From NCBI RefSeq assembly GCF_026213295.1, contig NC_079431.1, positions 17,001,965 to 17,065,964 on the forward strand: 64,000 nt of DNA, read 5' to 3'. Under the pieces are notes generated by a model, which worked only from the letters and a program-made list of their open reading frames with translations, was not told the DNA's origin and did no database searches. This document shows, one piece after another, positions 20,253-33,183 of this stretch. This stretch comes from Gadus chalcogrammus. Taxonomy: Eukaryota; Chordata; Actinopteri; Gadiformes; Gadidae. Both the position numbers and the translations under genes were made by a program. The first letter of the stretch is position 1, and every line of letters begins with the position of its first letter.

Positions 20253-21311
20253 CAATTATAACACATGATTGCTTTAGAAACACATTAAGTACCTTTGAAA
20301 TGAACCACGCTTTGAGAGTGATGTTGTTACTTAGTATAGACGGTATGGATATGAGCTGTAGACACCGTAAGGTCATCACCATTTCATGTTTGTTAGCTGT
20401 TCGTGAGTTCATCGGGTTATTGTACTCCAACGCATGTCCTATGAGTAGTCAAACTGAAAACTCTGTTCAGTCACTCTCTCTCACAAACACACAAACGCAC
20501 ACCCTGAAGTATAGCTCTGAAACAGAATAAAGGTTATCGGGCATATGGGTTCTACTGAGCTGCAGATTATTCGATAATATAGCCTACTGTACCAGGTCAT
20601 TCGGTGGCCACTTTTACCTTAAGCATCTTACAAAACCATTCTGGGCATTATTCGCTATGAATCCGTGTGACAGGTTTTCTGACCCTAAGGCCTCCGCATA
20701 TCTCAGTGTTTTAGACGATGAATTAAAAACAAACACGTCAACCGCCACAAATGTTGAACCTTTAAAGCCAAATGTCAGCCTGGCATTGCTTCTTTTAAAC
20801 TTCACCGTGGAAAGGCCACTCCACTCATGCCTCGAACTGGCGATTACAGGTGGGGGGATGACAGTCTGACAGCTATGGCGACAGCTGGAATCAACCGTAC
20901 ATCACGATTTTATGTAATTGAAAGGATAATCTGTACAATGACAAGGTTACAGGGAAAGCAGAGTGGGTTAAATTTGCCACATTATTGAGGCATGTGTCAA
21001 CTCAGACAAAAGGAAAGGAGAATCAGCAGCGACAACTGTGGACATATTAAATGTGCGTTTCTCAATAAGAACTAGAGAAGACATAATTACTTGTTGGGTA
21101 CCGATATAGAGAGACTCCTTTCTTATTCTTATAAACCTAGTTTGCCCTGTTTGAGAAACTTGGTCAGGCAGCACTTTCAATACCTTTGTTGGAGTTACTC
21201 TCCACAATATTGATTGCATGCTTAGATTTTTTTTAGATCACTTCTTTTGATGAAAGCGTACTAAAAGACAACGAGTTCATGGAGAGAGGACCTGAGAGTG
21301 CAATAAGGAGG

Positions 21312-21511
<200 letters not shown>

Positions 21512-22062
21512 CTTTTAAGAGTAAAAGTCCTGAAAGTTGATAAAAATTTGCATCTGGCTCTACAAGGATTATTTTGTCATTAACGTCAAGACCTCTGGTA
21601 CGTTTGTTGATGGACATTTGTGTGTGTGTGAGCATTTGTATGTGCATCTGCATGTGTATGTATATCTGATGTGGGTGTATGTTTGTGTAAATAGTATACC
21701 AATCAAATATATATGAGTTAAACAAATCTTTTCTTTTATACATTTTTTCAAACATGAATTCCACATGGAAATTAAAGCCATTCATTTTATATTATCTCTG
21801 TGTATGTGTGTTTGTATGTGTGTGTTTCTGTTAAGATGCATAAGAGTGAAAGCGAAATCGAGTGCGAGAGCGAGAGCGAGAGCGAGAGTGAGAGTGAGCT
21901 TGGGGTTGATCAGTGTGTACTAAGCGAAGTCTAAGGGTTTGGCTGAGTTACTGTGATTGTTTGCAGCAGTGTTCTCTTGAACAGTAAATGTGACGGAGCC
22001 AAAAGCCAACATACTCACTGATGGAGCTAAAGACTCAGAGAGATAATGCTACCATGTTACCA

Positions 22063-22096
<34 letters not shown>

Positions 22097-22099
<3 letters not shown>

Positions 22100-22565
22100 T
22101 GCTGTCAGTTAAACGCGTTATTAACGGCGTTTACGCAAACCAATTTTAACGGCGTTATTCTTTTTATCGCGCGATTAACGCAATTTCTTATTATTAAAAA
22201 AAAATTCGATTTTTTTTTTTTTTTCTTTGGCTCAAAACAAAGAAGCAGTAGCCTGACTGCTATGTTCAAGGCAGTATGTTTGTAAGTTCATCGTATAATT
22301 GCACTATAGGCTTTTTTTTGTATCGTCCTGTTTTGATCAGTATATGCAAATGTTGTTATCAATAAAAAAACATTTGCATAAGGCAAGCCGATGCACTTCT
22401 CCATGTTGATAAGAGCATTAAAATGAGAACAATTAATGGGACAAAGAAATCAAGGGATATTTAGCATAGAAAAAAGATTTGCGATTAATTGCGATTACTC
22501 GCATTAATACTATGGCATTGATGGGATTAATCGCGATTAAATATTTGAATCGCTTGACAGCACTA
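22097..22565. mobile_element. Non-autonomous hAT-like element (469 bp)
   Basis: The ends are TAGTGCTGTCA on the left and TGACAGCACTA on the right, a perfect 11-bp inverted repeat. Inside, both ends carry GCGATTAA/TTAATCGC motifs. The flanks are ATATATAT (22089-22096) and ATGTATAT (22566-22573), an 8-bp duplication with one change. No transposase is encoded. The (AT)n run just upstream abuts the left end. Confidence 0.8.
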
Positions 22566-22573
22566 ATGTATAT

Positions 22574-25500
22574 ATTAAAATATGAATATAATTAAATAAA
22601 CATACCATGGTCCCATTATCTCTCCCTTGCAACACAGCAGACATAGTGTCCGTCGCTGGAGACGGATAGGTGCGTGACTAAACATTATTAAGCGCTATTG
22701 ACGCACCAGATGCTGTTAATGCTTTGGCTAAACCCAGCAGCAAACAGAGGTGACCATGATCAAAGGTAGAAAGAGTTGTTGGAAGGTTTATCTCGGGCGT
22801 GCAGCAGGGTATTTGAAATGCGTGACGTGGCGTCACAGGTCTAAAGACAAGACGCTTATTTTGTTTGAGAAATGTGAACTATGACACCTAATTTTCCACA
22901 CACAGTTTTAATGAATACAAGGACAGATGGTTGTTATTCGTCTTTGTTTTGTGCTGAGGTTATGTCAGGTTTGTATTGTACAACGTATTTCTATTACCTT
23001 AATGGATACAATCAATCAACTGTACAACTCTACAAGGTGAATGCAATAGGAAATAAAAAATACTTCACCTATCCATTTAATTCATGATGAATCAACATTG
23101 TTCAACCTCACCAGGAGATTAAATGCGGCTTTGGGATCACTGCCAATCAATCCTCAATGTTTAGGTATTTCACATAAAAGTGAGGCCTGCATCACCATGT
23201 GCCACCATTGTGACGAAAAACATGAATAACATGGGAGCATTTCACAAACCATTACATTCCCAATTTATTCCCATGTTTACTAAGCCCCTATGAATTCAAA
23301 AAGCAGCCTGGCGATCCGTCAGATAGCCCGTGACATGTGGCTCCAGGGGAAGTTTGAGGATAGATCAAAGTTACTGTGTCAACGGGTCAAGAGTTAGCAT
23401 TTAGACTTGAGCCACTGGGGCGTCAGTTCATTCTCCTCTCTCCTCCGTCAGCGTTGGTGGCTCGCCTAGGCTGCCGACCGGCTCATTTCTACTCGACTTT
23501 AAACGGACGTACAGGGAAGGACAAGGAGAGCCACATCGCCTGCCATGATGGAGCTGGCCAGCCTCACACCCTGAGATCCACCTGCACCGGTTGTCCCCAT
23601 CATAACTCTTAATGTCACAACACAACGACAGGCCGGGACTGGGGAATGGTGTGGCCCCGCTGTAGTGGAAATGCTGTGGTGTGTCTGGAGAAACTATCTT
23701 CCAGCTGGATTTTGTTTCGGGGCATGTTTTTTTGACGGTGCTTACACTTTACTTCCTCACTTGGGACTGTTTATTTTCATGTTTATTTTTTTTTCTATGG
23801 GCAGAAAGTGACATTGAACATTCACTCCAAAAATAAATGATATTCAAAGTTTTCTCCCAAAGGCTTTACGTAACCTGTATCATGAGAGCCAAACTGGTGT
23901 ATTAAATACTTTGTGGGGAAATTGTCAAACAGAAAAGTTATGATCTTTGAAGAATTGGTCACTTTCTTGAGGGCAAAAGTGCCTTATGATTTATATTGTT
24001 TTCAGATGAACTGGTCCATTTTGCTTCATCACATGGCGACCTCCAGTAACCTCTAGAAGTGTATGAGGCTGTGCAATACTCAGTAGGCACATCATAATAT
24101 CCAGAGAGTGAAGGAACTCAGGTTTCTTGCCACAATCACAATCCAATAGTTAAGATGTTGGGAGATTGACAAGCAGCTTATGTGAATTGTCTGCTTTAGT
24201 GTGGACCGTGTGTGGGTTGAGAGTAGGAGCTTAGCTTAGCTTCAATCACTCTATGTGCCCATCCATGCCTACGGCCTCTCGCTTTGGGGTAGTGAAGAAT
24301 AAGATCAACCTGAACAAGATTGTGGAAGCTGGCCTCTGAAATGAGAAATTAGTTTAACAGAGGTTCTCTAGCTCTACCCTGATTGGCAGTGCAAGGGGCT
24401 CAAACTAGCAACACTAAACTGGAAGGTGAAAACCTTCCAAAGGAGAACCATGTAAACGAAATGCAGCATTTTTGTTTGCATTCCATTTTCCAACCCAGGT
24501 TAAATTTAGAATGCATTTCTGGTGGTTTAAGGTTTCCCCACCCTTCTAATCAATATGGCCACTACGTGACTAAGGTGTGTCAGGCGTTGTGGTCACTGGT
24601 CACTCCATTAGATGCAATGGTCAGTGGACGTGGTGTACCTTGAAGTCCTCCTCCATGTCCGCCTCCACATTGAGTAGCAAGCCAGTTCATTTTAGGGTGT
24701 ACCTCCAGGTGCACAGCTCATTGGGAGGAGACCCCGGTGCAGACCAAAGACTCCCTTGAGGGACTTTATCTCCCAGCTGACCTGGAAAGGCCCAAGGAGA
24801 TGAGGGAGCTAGCAAGAGAAAGGAGCACCTGGACTGTTCTACAGACAGAACATCAAAATGACTTTTTTTATATTCTCAAGGAAGGTGTTATGAAAAGAGA
24901 TACAAGATACATTTACAGATTATGAAATAGCAAATACAAAATAGGTACAAAAAATATATATATACTGCCTGTAGCCACCGCTTCGGTAGGGAGGCAACAT
25001 TTTTATTGCAAGGTAAAGTGAGGAGGCAAATTTAGTCGATAAGTATATGGAAATGGTAGTTTAGGATGTATTACAGGGCAAGTCTCCCTGCAGAGTTGTC
25101 ATGTGTGTTTTTGATCAGTCTCATTTACCTTTATCCGTCACATTTACTTTATTGCACCTCATTTATCCAACAGCTATGAAGCCTTTAAGTAAAGCTTACT
25201 CATCTAGTGAATCATTCTGACCCTTATTTATTGAATAACTGCTTGAATAAAATGTCCCCAAGCTTTTCGAAAATAGATTTTCTGGCTGTCAAAAGATAGA
25301 TTAATTATCCTGGGAGCAATTAGCTTATACAACCTAAGAGCTATCAGCTATTAGAGTAACCCTCAAACTGTTGCCAAATTAATTCTCACTAATTAAGCTG
25401 TGGTTGCAAATAACTCGTCTCTCTCCCTATCAAAATAAATTGGTGTGTGTGTTTTATGAGGTGGGGTGTCAGCGTGTGTGTGTTAGCAGATGTTTGGCTG

Positions 25501-25809
25501 CGTGTGTAAGTATGTGGGTGGTTGTGTATGCGTGTTGGCAGGTGTGAGTAGATGTATTGCCATGCGATGGGTTATTTAGGTCTAGGTGTGAGACAGTAGA
25601 AGTCATATAATCCTTAGGCCCATGGTCCGGCTGAGACCCCCCGCAAATCTCTTACCAGCTGCGACGGGCAGAACAACCTCCCCTACACCGCCACCTCCGG
25701 CCAGGAGCAGCTTTTGGCAACTTATGACAGCTTACATTCTGCAAAAATACATTTTAATTACGGTCTGTAGAATACTCAATTACATCTTCTGAAATTGTGA
25801 ATATGTTTA
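22574..25809. other. Intergenic, nothing firmly recognised
   Basis: Only short open frames occur on either strand. A cysteine-containing minus-strand frame at 23428-23625 has no supporting splice sites or family match. Region 25440-25560 is GT-rich. Confidence 0.4.
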
Positions 25810-26215
25810 CTCTGACAACATAATTGGATTGCCCATGCCTTGTGAGACAATCAAGATATGCAAGTATCCCCAACCTGCAGGACATTCACATCAAACGATG
25901 CAGAAATAGAGCCAAAAAGATCACTAGTGATGTCAGCCACCCCAACAACAGGCTGTTTCCCCTGCTTCCTTCAGGGAGACGCTACCGTCTGCTGAGGGCC
26001 AATACAGAGAGGAGGAGGACGAGTTTCTTTCCCCAGGCAATCCGACTGTTAAACCAGACTGACAATGTCACTTATCCCACCTCCCAGTGACCACCCAATC
26101 ATTATTATAATCTTGCACTTTATATAGTTGAATTACAGCCGGACTGGTACATAAGAATTTCACTACACATTGCACTGTACAATTGTGTATGTGACCAATA
26201 AATAAAACTAAACTA
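25810..26215 (+). pseudogene. LINE 3' end (L2/CR1-like), 5'-truncated
   Basis: An open frame at 25824-26090 encodes a peptide with NNRLFPLLPSGRRYRLL and RTSFFPQAIRLLN, the conserved tail of fish L2/CR1-type reverse transcriptase ORFs. It ends at a stop followed by AAGAATTTCACTACACATTG and GACCAATAAATAAAACTAAA, a typical LINE 3' UTR and tail. The enzymatic domains are missing, so the copy is dead on arrival. Confidence 0.7.
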
Positions 26216-28817
26216 AGTGTGTTTTTCGCAATTAATATCAGTCTGGCCTTCGCTGTGAAGCAATTCATATCCAAACATGGCAGTTTACGTTCTTCAAATC
26301 CGACTCAATAAAGTTACACTCTCACTCTCTTCAATCATGCCAAATCCTGTTAGAAGTATAGATAAAACATATGACAAAAGCCTTCTGGTCAGATTTTTTA
26401 AATCTGTTTAAGTAATACGACTGGCTATTCACTTTGATATTGTTCATACATGGATATTGATGTACAACACACCCAAGGTCCTGTTTTAAGATTTTGTGTA
26501 GTATTACACCTTGCCGTTTGTAGACGTGACGATGCCACACAGAAACATTGCTACAAAAGTTAAAATGGGGTTGATTAGGTAAGTTATCTTCAAATCACTG
26601 TAGCATCAACCAAGTATCAAAAGTATCAGAGTTGCATTCCCATATGAACACAACTTTGGGGATCTCTCTCAGAACCACTGCATATGCAATTTTTGTAATG
26701 TTCTTATGGCAAGAAATAATTTATTTAGTAAAAGATGGAAGATCACATTTTTGCTGGGACAGCAACCTCATTCATCCAGAATGCTAACATTGAATACAGA
26801 TTTTTACATTGGAGCAAAGTTAATATTCATTCTTTTCAACAAAGAGTTAATTTTAGTGCACCTAGTGCACTAATTTAGCTAGTGGTGAGTGTTAGTGTTG
26901 CAGGGCCAGCTCTCCCAGCAGAGTCACCAGCTCTCTATTCCCATGGTCATTGTTACGAAGATATGCTCAAAATAGCTTTTGGCAGTTTGTATCATAGTAG
27001 CATAACGGCATAGGGCCAAAATTAATAAATATAGCCTTTTTTGCAAATCGTTATAATATATACGATTTATGTATTTAATATATGAATGTACCATTTAAAG
27101 AGTTGTGCTGATGTTGAGAGGGTGTAGTGAAAGTCCTTCTGGGTAAAGTGGCAAAATAGCGGACTGTAGCCGATCAAAGGGAAGAGACAGCCAGTGACAA
27201 TTAGCAAATAATGATGAAGTGCAATATTACACATATTGGAAAAATAAACCCGGGACTGAATAGTACATCGATCTTTTTTAAATATCAAAGGGTTTTAACC
27301 TGTATTAATCCCTTAACATTGCCATTCTTTTTTATTGCTTGTTTTATTGCTTGTCTTTCCTTGGGCGTCATAATTGTTTTATTTTTGGGCTTGACTGAAA
27401 AACCCAGTCAACACCCATTCGCTTGTTTGTAATGACCTGAAACCCCCTCCCCAGACCACCAGTTGGACCTATGATTCGTTTAGCCCCCCTACAAATGCTG
27501 AACTAAATTACAGAAAATACATTTTATTTTGGGAGTTTTTAGCTCAACGAAATAGATAAAATAATAATAAGAATCGAAACAGAAGGGAGGAGAGTTGAAG
27601 AGAGAAGAGGTATTCCAGTCATACATCATCACAGTAGAGACAATAGAGTGCACCACCTGATGTAACTGCAGATAAAAACGTAATCCAAGGAAGAGGTTTA
27701 TTTTGCTCTCAGTGAGAAAGCCATGTGATAATAGACTGGGTTCAATTTGATCCCTATCAGAAAAGCAGGAGACAGCTGGAAGCGAGGGGTTAAACGTAGT
27801 TCAATACCTCTGGATTAAGTGAAATCTCTGCTCCTATGTGCCCAGGTTTATAAGGTGATCAGGGACAGATGAAAAGAGAGATTTTCTCACCTCTCTACAG
27901 CAGCCACCTCAGCATCAGTCAGCCAAGGATGAAACCCTTGGAAAACCCATTCAGAGAGGTGTGTGGTCAGAAGAAATGTAATTGTCTGGTAAGGAGGAGG
28001 ATGGTCAATGTGTTTCCTGTTTTAGAGTATATGAGATGGGGAAAACATAAAAATAAACACAGAAGACAATGGCTGTATTTACATTGCATCCATTAAAACT
28101 AGGGTTGAATAACGTGCATCATGATAAAATAAAATAAAAACCTCTTCCATATTAAGGACAATTAAAGCATATGATGTCAATTAGAGTAAAGATGAAAAAA
28201 TGAGAACAATATACAGCTCCTTTCGAGTAAACAATTTGAAATATTATAGAGAAACTAAAGTAATCATAAAGACGGGGTAGTACAAGGTTTAAACATTTCA
28301 CGAGTCACGACAAAAAGTGCAGTCGAAGTTCAACATAAGAGAGAAAGACACAAAGACAGTTCTTTAGATGTGCAACATATGGATGAAAAAAACATCCATC
28401 TTGTAAATTCTATAAGAACTGGTTATCAAATTGTGTCAACAATGAAAAAAATCGAATGCGATGTATTGCTCAAATTCATGACTATAGTTCATGACTTAAA
28501 TGTATTTCCCTTTTATGTTTGGTATTTTCTTGTGCTGCAGCGAACCTTGTCTCTGATAAGGGTCTTCACAGTTATTCCAAGAGACAGAGTCAGATAATCA
28601 ATACGGCTTGTGAAGGTTCCTTTGGGAATTGGCATTGCATATTAGTCTGTAAGGTCATATTTGCTCGTGTAAGAGCAGCAAAACATTCCCTGATTGTCCC
28701 TGAAAGGTATTGCTCAAATACCATTCAGGGACGTTTAAGAATATATTTTGTGGATAATTGGTCGAAAAACACAGCAATCATACGGCATGCATCTGTAACA
28801 TGGAAAATTGCTAATGC
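26216..28817. other. Intergenic, nothing recognised
   Basis: AT-rich DNA with short open frames only. No repeat ends or exons could be supported. Confidence 0.4.
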
Positions 28818-29110
28818 CACCTAGCTGTCACACTCCACCTAGATTACTTCTGCTGGGCTCCTCCAGACAAGGATGAAGGGTGAAGGGTGGTGGTGGGTGG
28901 TGGGTGGTGGGTGGTGGGTGGTGGGTAGTGGTGGTGGTGGTGGAGTTCGAAAACAGGTTCATAGTATGTGTGTAGCGATGGCTGATTTAACCTGGGCACA
29001 CTGATTGCTCAATGTGCAACAGGTGTGCAACCTCACCCAGCTCCAGAGTCCAATCAGTCTGACGCAGGGCAGGGTGAAGCTGATTAAACCAGCCATCACC
29101 CACAGTACCC
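28818..29110 (+). repeat. Dispersed repeat, related to 54107-54985
   Basis: This segment shares CACCTAGCTG, GATTGCTCAATGTGCA(A/T)CAG and AACCAGCCATCA-type phrases in the same order as the later copy. It includes a GGTGGGT-rich stretch at 28888-28942. It ends immediately before a TTAA-flanked transposon. Confidence 0.6.
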
Positions 29111-29114
29111 TTAA

Positions 29115-30354
29115 AGGCCCACTATGCAACTTCGGGAATTTCTTCGCTTTTTTCTTGGTTTTGGCACGCACATTTCTCTACACAGCGCCCCCTTCAGTTT
29201 CGTAGTAGATATTTTACAACACTGTCGTAACAACTCGTTGACGACCCTTCCCCATGCACTTCTACGCGAGCCATGTGCATTTGTTTTCAAAGAAGCCGGC
29301 GAATGCGTGGAGCCATGTCCGAAGTAGATGTTCATAAAGTGTAGGCAAGGTTATGCATTTTTAAAATTGTGAATTTGTATTGCAATAAACATAAAGCCAT
29401 CCTTTTTTATAGTTGACGGGGAGAATTTATATCCTAGATTATAATTGTTTTATCTTATGTTGAACAGAACAATCAGTGTGAGAGTGTTGGCCAACATAAT
29501 AATCTAAATAAACAAGAACCTGGATTCGGGGATTCAGTCTGTATCTGGGGGACGAGACAGACGAAAAGCAAAACATCAATGGAAACAAAGGTGTTTATAT
29601 GGTTGCAACCAACAAGCAAGCTAGAAACATTCAGGGCTCACAACAAAACGGTCGAGAAAACAATTTTTACAGGGCTCACAACAAAATGGTTGAGCAAACA
29701 CATTTGTACAGAGGCTATCAACATCAAGAATACCACGAGGACAAAGTTCACCCAAGGGTACTTTCAATTTCAAAAGCAACACGGCCAAATCGGAGTCTGA
29801 TTTGCAGTCTTCTTTTTCTTTCAGTTCACGCTATTCCTGAAAAGCTTGCCCAACGTTTACTCGTGTCTGGCCTCTCTGTCGGTCAGTCTCCCTTTTCTCT
29901 TCTCTTCTGTTATATTAAGGTAAATCAAGCCAAAAAAGTTGCATAGTTCCCCTTTCACTCGTGTCTGATCTCTTTTCTGGTCCATTCTTCTTTTGTTCCA
30001 CCGACAGTCGCCTCTTGGGTCCCTTATCAGTCGATTGATCCATGATGAATGCAACAATTGCCTCGCAACTGGCTGTTTATATCTAGCCGGTGCCATGTTT
30101 GGGTGTGTGTCTGTGCCGTAAAGCATTTTCGAAACTACAATCTGACTACATTTTCGAGGATACTTCCGCTGTGTCACATCCGGAATGTCCCGGTCCGAGC
30201 AGATCAAGTTGCATATGCGCTTTTTCACTGTAGAGGCGACATGGGAAAATGACACACCCACCAATCGACCCAGAAATGGATGCAGAACCATCAGCATAAC
30301 TCTCAACCTGCATACTTAATGTAATTTTGGCTAAAAAAGTTGCATAGTGGGCCT
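29115..30354. mobile_element. TTAA-flanked DNA element, copy A (1240 bp)
   Basis: The ends are AGGCCCACTATGCAAC and its exact inverted complement GTTGCATAGTGGGCCT. The left flank is TTAA (29111-29114) and the right TCAA (30355-30358), a TTAA with one change. TTAA target duplication is the hallmark of the piggyBac superfamily. No intact transposase is present. It is the same family as 48023-51640, sharing long stretches such as CTTCGTAGTAGATATTTTAC-type sequence. Confidence 0.7.
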
Positions 30355-30358
30355 TCAA

Positions 30359-31625
30359 CAAGAATGAGTGAGAGAGAGAGAGATATGACGGAGCGCTAGG
30401 TTCGATGGCTGTTTGTCCCCACGTTAATCACAGCGGGGTTGAAAGGGGAAAGGGGTTTGTGTGAGATTGATCCTCCCTTTATCAGGAAACAACACCTTAG
30501 TTGGTTTTCACACAAATCTCCCAGGGCTTGTGTGGCCCACTGGTGGGTGGAGAGTGAGCGAGGTTCAGGGACTGAAGGAGCGGTGGCCGTGTTGTTGTGT
30601 CAAGGTATCCCAGATACGTGTCTCACTACATAACTCATAAATCAAGCTTTTAATATTAAATCGTTACAAAAACGAGGTGGAAAAATTAGGAAGTGAGTAA
30701 TGTGGTGCTGAGACGGCTGTGTATTACATCAACTACTTCCGGCTGCTTCAGATCGGCACATGGGCTTTTCAAGGCATTTCTTTGAAATGCAATGGTTGAA
30801 CAGGTTTCTTGCTGAAGACATTATTTTCTGATGTCATGAATAGGGAAACCAAAGTTTGACTCGAACATGCACTCATCAATGTTTAGCCACTGTGTTTCAT
30901 TAGGACTTAAATCCATTAGGACATTAACTATTGCCAGATGTTTTATGGAAGGGAGATTAGGGTTGAAACGTATGTAATAAGAACTATGAGATGATTATTG
31001 TAATGATAATATTCACAATATAGACCAATGCCTGTAAATGAATACAATATCATCCAAGTCGTATTTAGATCTACTCATTCAATTTCATGTGATCTCATAT
31101 CTTGAGAATATAGACATTTTATAAGATAAAATATATACAAATGGATAAACACGTTTTTCCCATAGGCTTTGAAAAAAGCTTGTATTTTGAATTGAAGGCA
31201 TTGTTTTAACAGCCCGGTGAAAAGATAGCAGGAGAAACAGCCTTCCCAGAGCCTGTCCACAGTCCAGCTACCAGCCATTCCCCGCAGGGCCATAATATAA
31301 ACCTTTTGTGTGCTGTACAACACTCAACACTGTGAATGTCAGCCCAAAGAGACAACAAAACAAATGTGAGATTCCCACCGTTTTCCTTCGAAAGAAAATG
31401 CAAAAAGAAAACCAAAGTAAGCAGGTGGACAGCGGGGTCGGGAACAGACAAAAGGTTCACTCAGAGCCTGCCAGCCAAGAACCGGGAGCAACTATAAATA
31501 GCCAAAGCACCCCTGCGTTGGCCAACGTCCTCCGGGCTGGAGTGAGTCCGGCGTCGATGAAGCCCAGGGGCTGATGGGAAGATAAATATCAGGGTCAATC
31601 AATACACTGTCAAAGCAACACTTAC
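30359..31625. other. Intergenic, nothing recognised
   Basis: No repeat ends or coding exons were supported in this stretch. Confidence 0.35.
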
Positions 31626-31675
31626 CGTAATCCGCCCCATCTCCAGGAGGCAGCGGCGAGGCAGAGCACGGCCAT
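31626..31675 (-). CDS. Candidate first coding exon with splice donor
   Basis: On the minus strand an ATG with A at -3 and G at +4 opens a short frame, MAVLCLAAASWRWGGLR, that runs into CG|GTAAGT, a near-ideal splice donor (31625-31624). The hydrophobic start would suit a signal peptide. It would leave phase 2, so it cannot splice in frame to fam171b exon 2, which needs phase 1. No downstream exon could be assigned, and the gene is not recognised. A chance combination of ATG and donor remains quite possible. Confidence 0.25.
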
Positions 31676-31758
31676 TATCCTCCAGTGACTCTCACATTCT
31701 CTCCACTGCGTGAGGGAGCTCTCCGTGCTTTGCAAACTTTACTATTGATATTCATTAT

Positions 31759-31793
31759 TTTGTTGTGGCTTTATCAATTAAAGCCACAACAAA
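31759..31793. repeat. Perfect 15-bp hairpin, 5-nt loop
   Basis: The arms at 31759-31773 (TTTGTTGTGGCTTTA on its inner part) and 31779-31793 are exact reverse complements around TCAAT. No function is evident. Confidence 0.8.
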
Positions 31794-32045
31794 CAAAATA
31801 CATTTTTTATTTAAAACAACCCAACATGTAGTAGGATGCCAAAGAATTTATATGGGTAGGAAAAGGGTCATGTTGTGTATTGTATTTAGTTCATTTTACA
31901 TTCCAACTGATTGCATCTATTAGACTGTATAAGACTTTACATTTTTAGCCACTTGGCCAAACTGTGTTTTTTCGTTTGCCAAATACACCCAGAAATTAAA
32001 AGGTGTTTTGTGTAGGATTAAGGGCTATCTATCAGTGAGGGTGCA

Positions 32046-32076
32046 GATAACAACGAACTGGGAGTTCGTTGTTATC
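32046..32076. repeat. Perfect 14-bp hairpin, 3-nt loop
   Basis: GATAACAACGAACT is followed by GGG and then AGTTCGTTGTTATC, an exact inverted repeat. A run of C bases follows at once. Confidence 0.85.
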
Positions 32077-33183
32077 CCCCCCCCATCGTGCACCTTTCAC
32101 TTAAAACAACATATAGCTGGATAAGCTACGGTTTTCTCTACTTGCCTGTTAGTTGCCAGTGGGTACTTCAACCAAGTTCCGCCAAGTCTCATGAGATGAG
32201 GTTTCTTGATCAATTAATTAATTGTATTTAGGCCCTAGTTATTTAGTTAGTAAAACTATAGGTCATCGCTTACAAATAAGATTGTGATTATGATAAAAAA
32301 TGTAAAATGCTCTCTAGAGCCATTCTGGGCTATAAAAATAGTAATGCAATTCCTCGGAGCCTGCATGGCCGGCTTCATGGAAGAAGCCCGCTCTCTCTAG
32401 ATATAAAGGGCTCATTCTAAGGTAAGGGAAATGCAACCATTCAAAATTTAAATGATTTACACTGTTCAAAACATACTTAAGAAATAATCAATTTCTGCCA
32501 AGTGTTTTCAAATAGATGCCAATCAATTCTACAAACGGCACATTTCGGGGCCAGAAACTCAGGAGTGGGTTTCTTCAGCACAATAGACCTTCAAAGCACT
32601 GACCCTGTAGCATGGCACCATTAGCCAGTGGGGAACAAAGTAGGCTATAACTTTTTCTTAAGTTTGCCTTGAGAAAGAATAATGTGGTGGTCATTTGTTT
32701 AGATAGGGTAGAAAATGATCAGAGGTGTAAAAGGATTCACATTCATTACTCAAGTAGAAGTATAGATACTAGCGTTTAAAAATACTTCTGTAGAAGTTGA
32801 AATATCAACTCAAGCTTTTTACTTAAGTAAAAGTATAAAAGTACTGGTTTCAAAACTACTTAAAGTATTAAAGTAAATTAATGCAAGGGGAAAAAAATGC
32901 CATTAAGGACGAATGCGTAGGCCGTGCCACAGGGGCCTATAGAATTACAATCAGCTTTTTTTGCCAAGTATGCTCACACATACAAGGAATTTGGTCACTG
33001 CATTTATCCCATCTGTGAATTAGTGACACACACAGCCACTTCCCCCCAAAAAACATTTTTCTAAAGGCCATCTAATGACTATGTTAATGTTGAAAAAATT
33101 GGGTTAAACTTGTTTCAGACACATTTATACCCATTGAAAATGAATGCATATTAGTACAATGCCTAATCCTCATCGTCATCCGC

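Noticed and set aside
23376..23625. Cysteine-containing frames on both strands as an EGF- or laminin-like exon
   Set aside because: Cysteine spacing does not fit EGF or laminin patterns, and flanking splice sites are not convincing.
28888..28942. CRISPR-like spaced repeat
   Set aside because: This is a continuous GGTGGGT-type tandem array without unique spacers. No array with spacers exists in the window.
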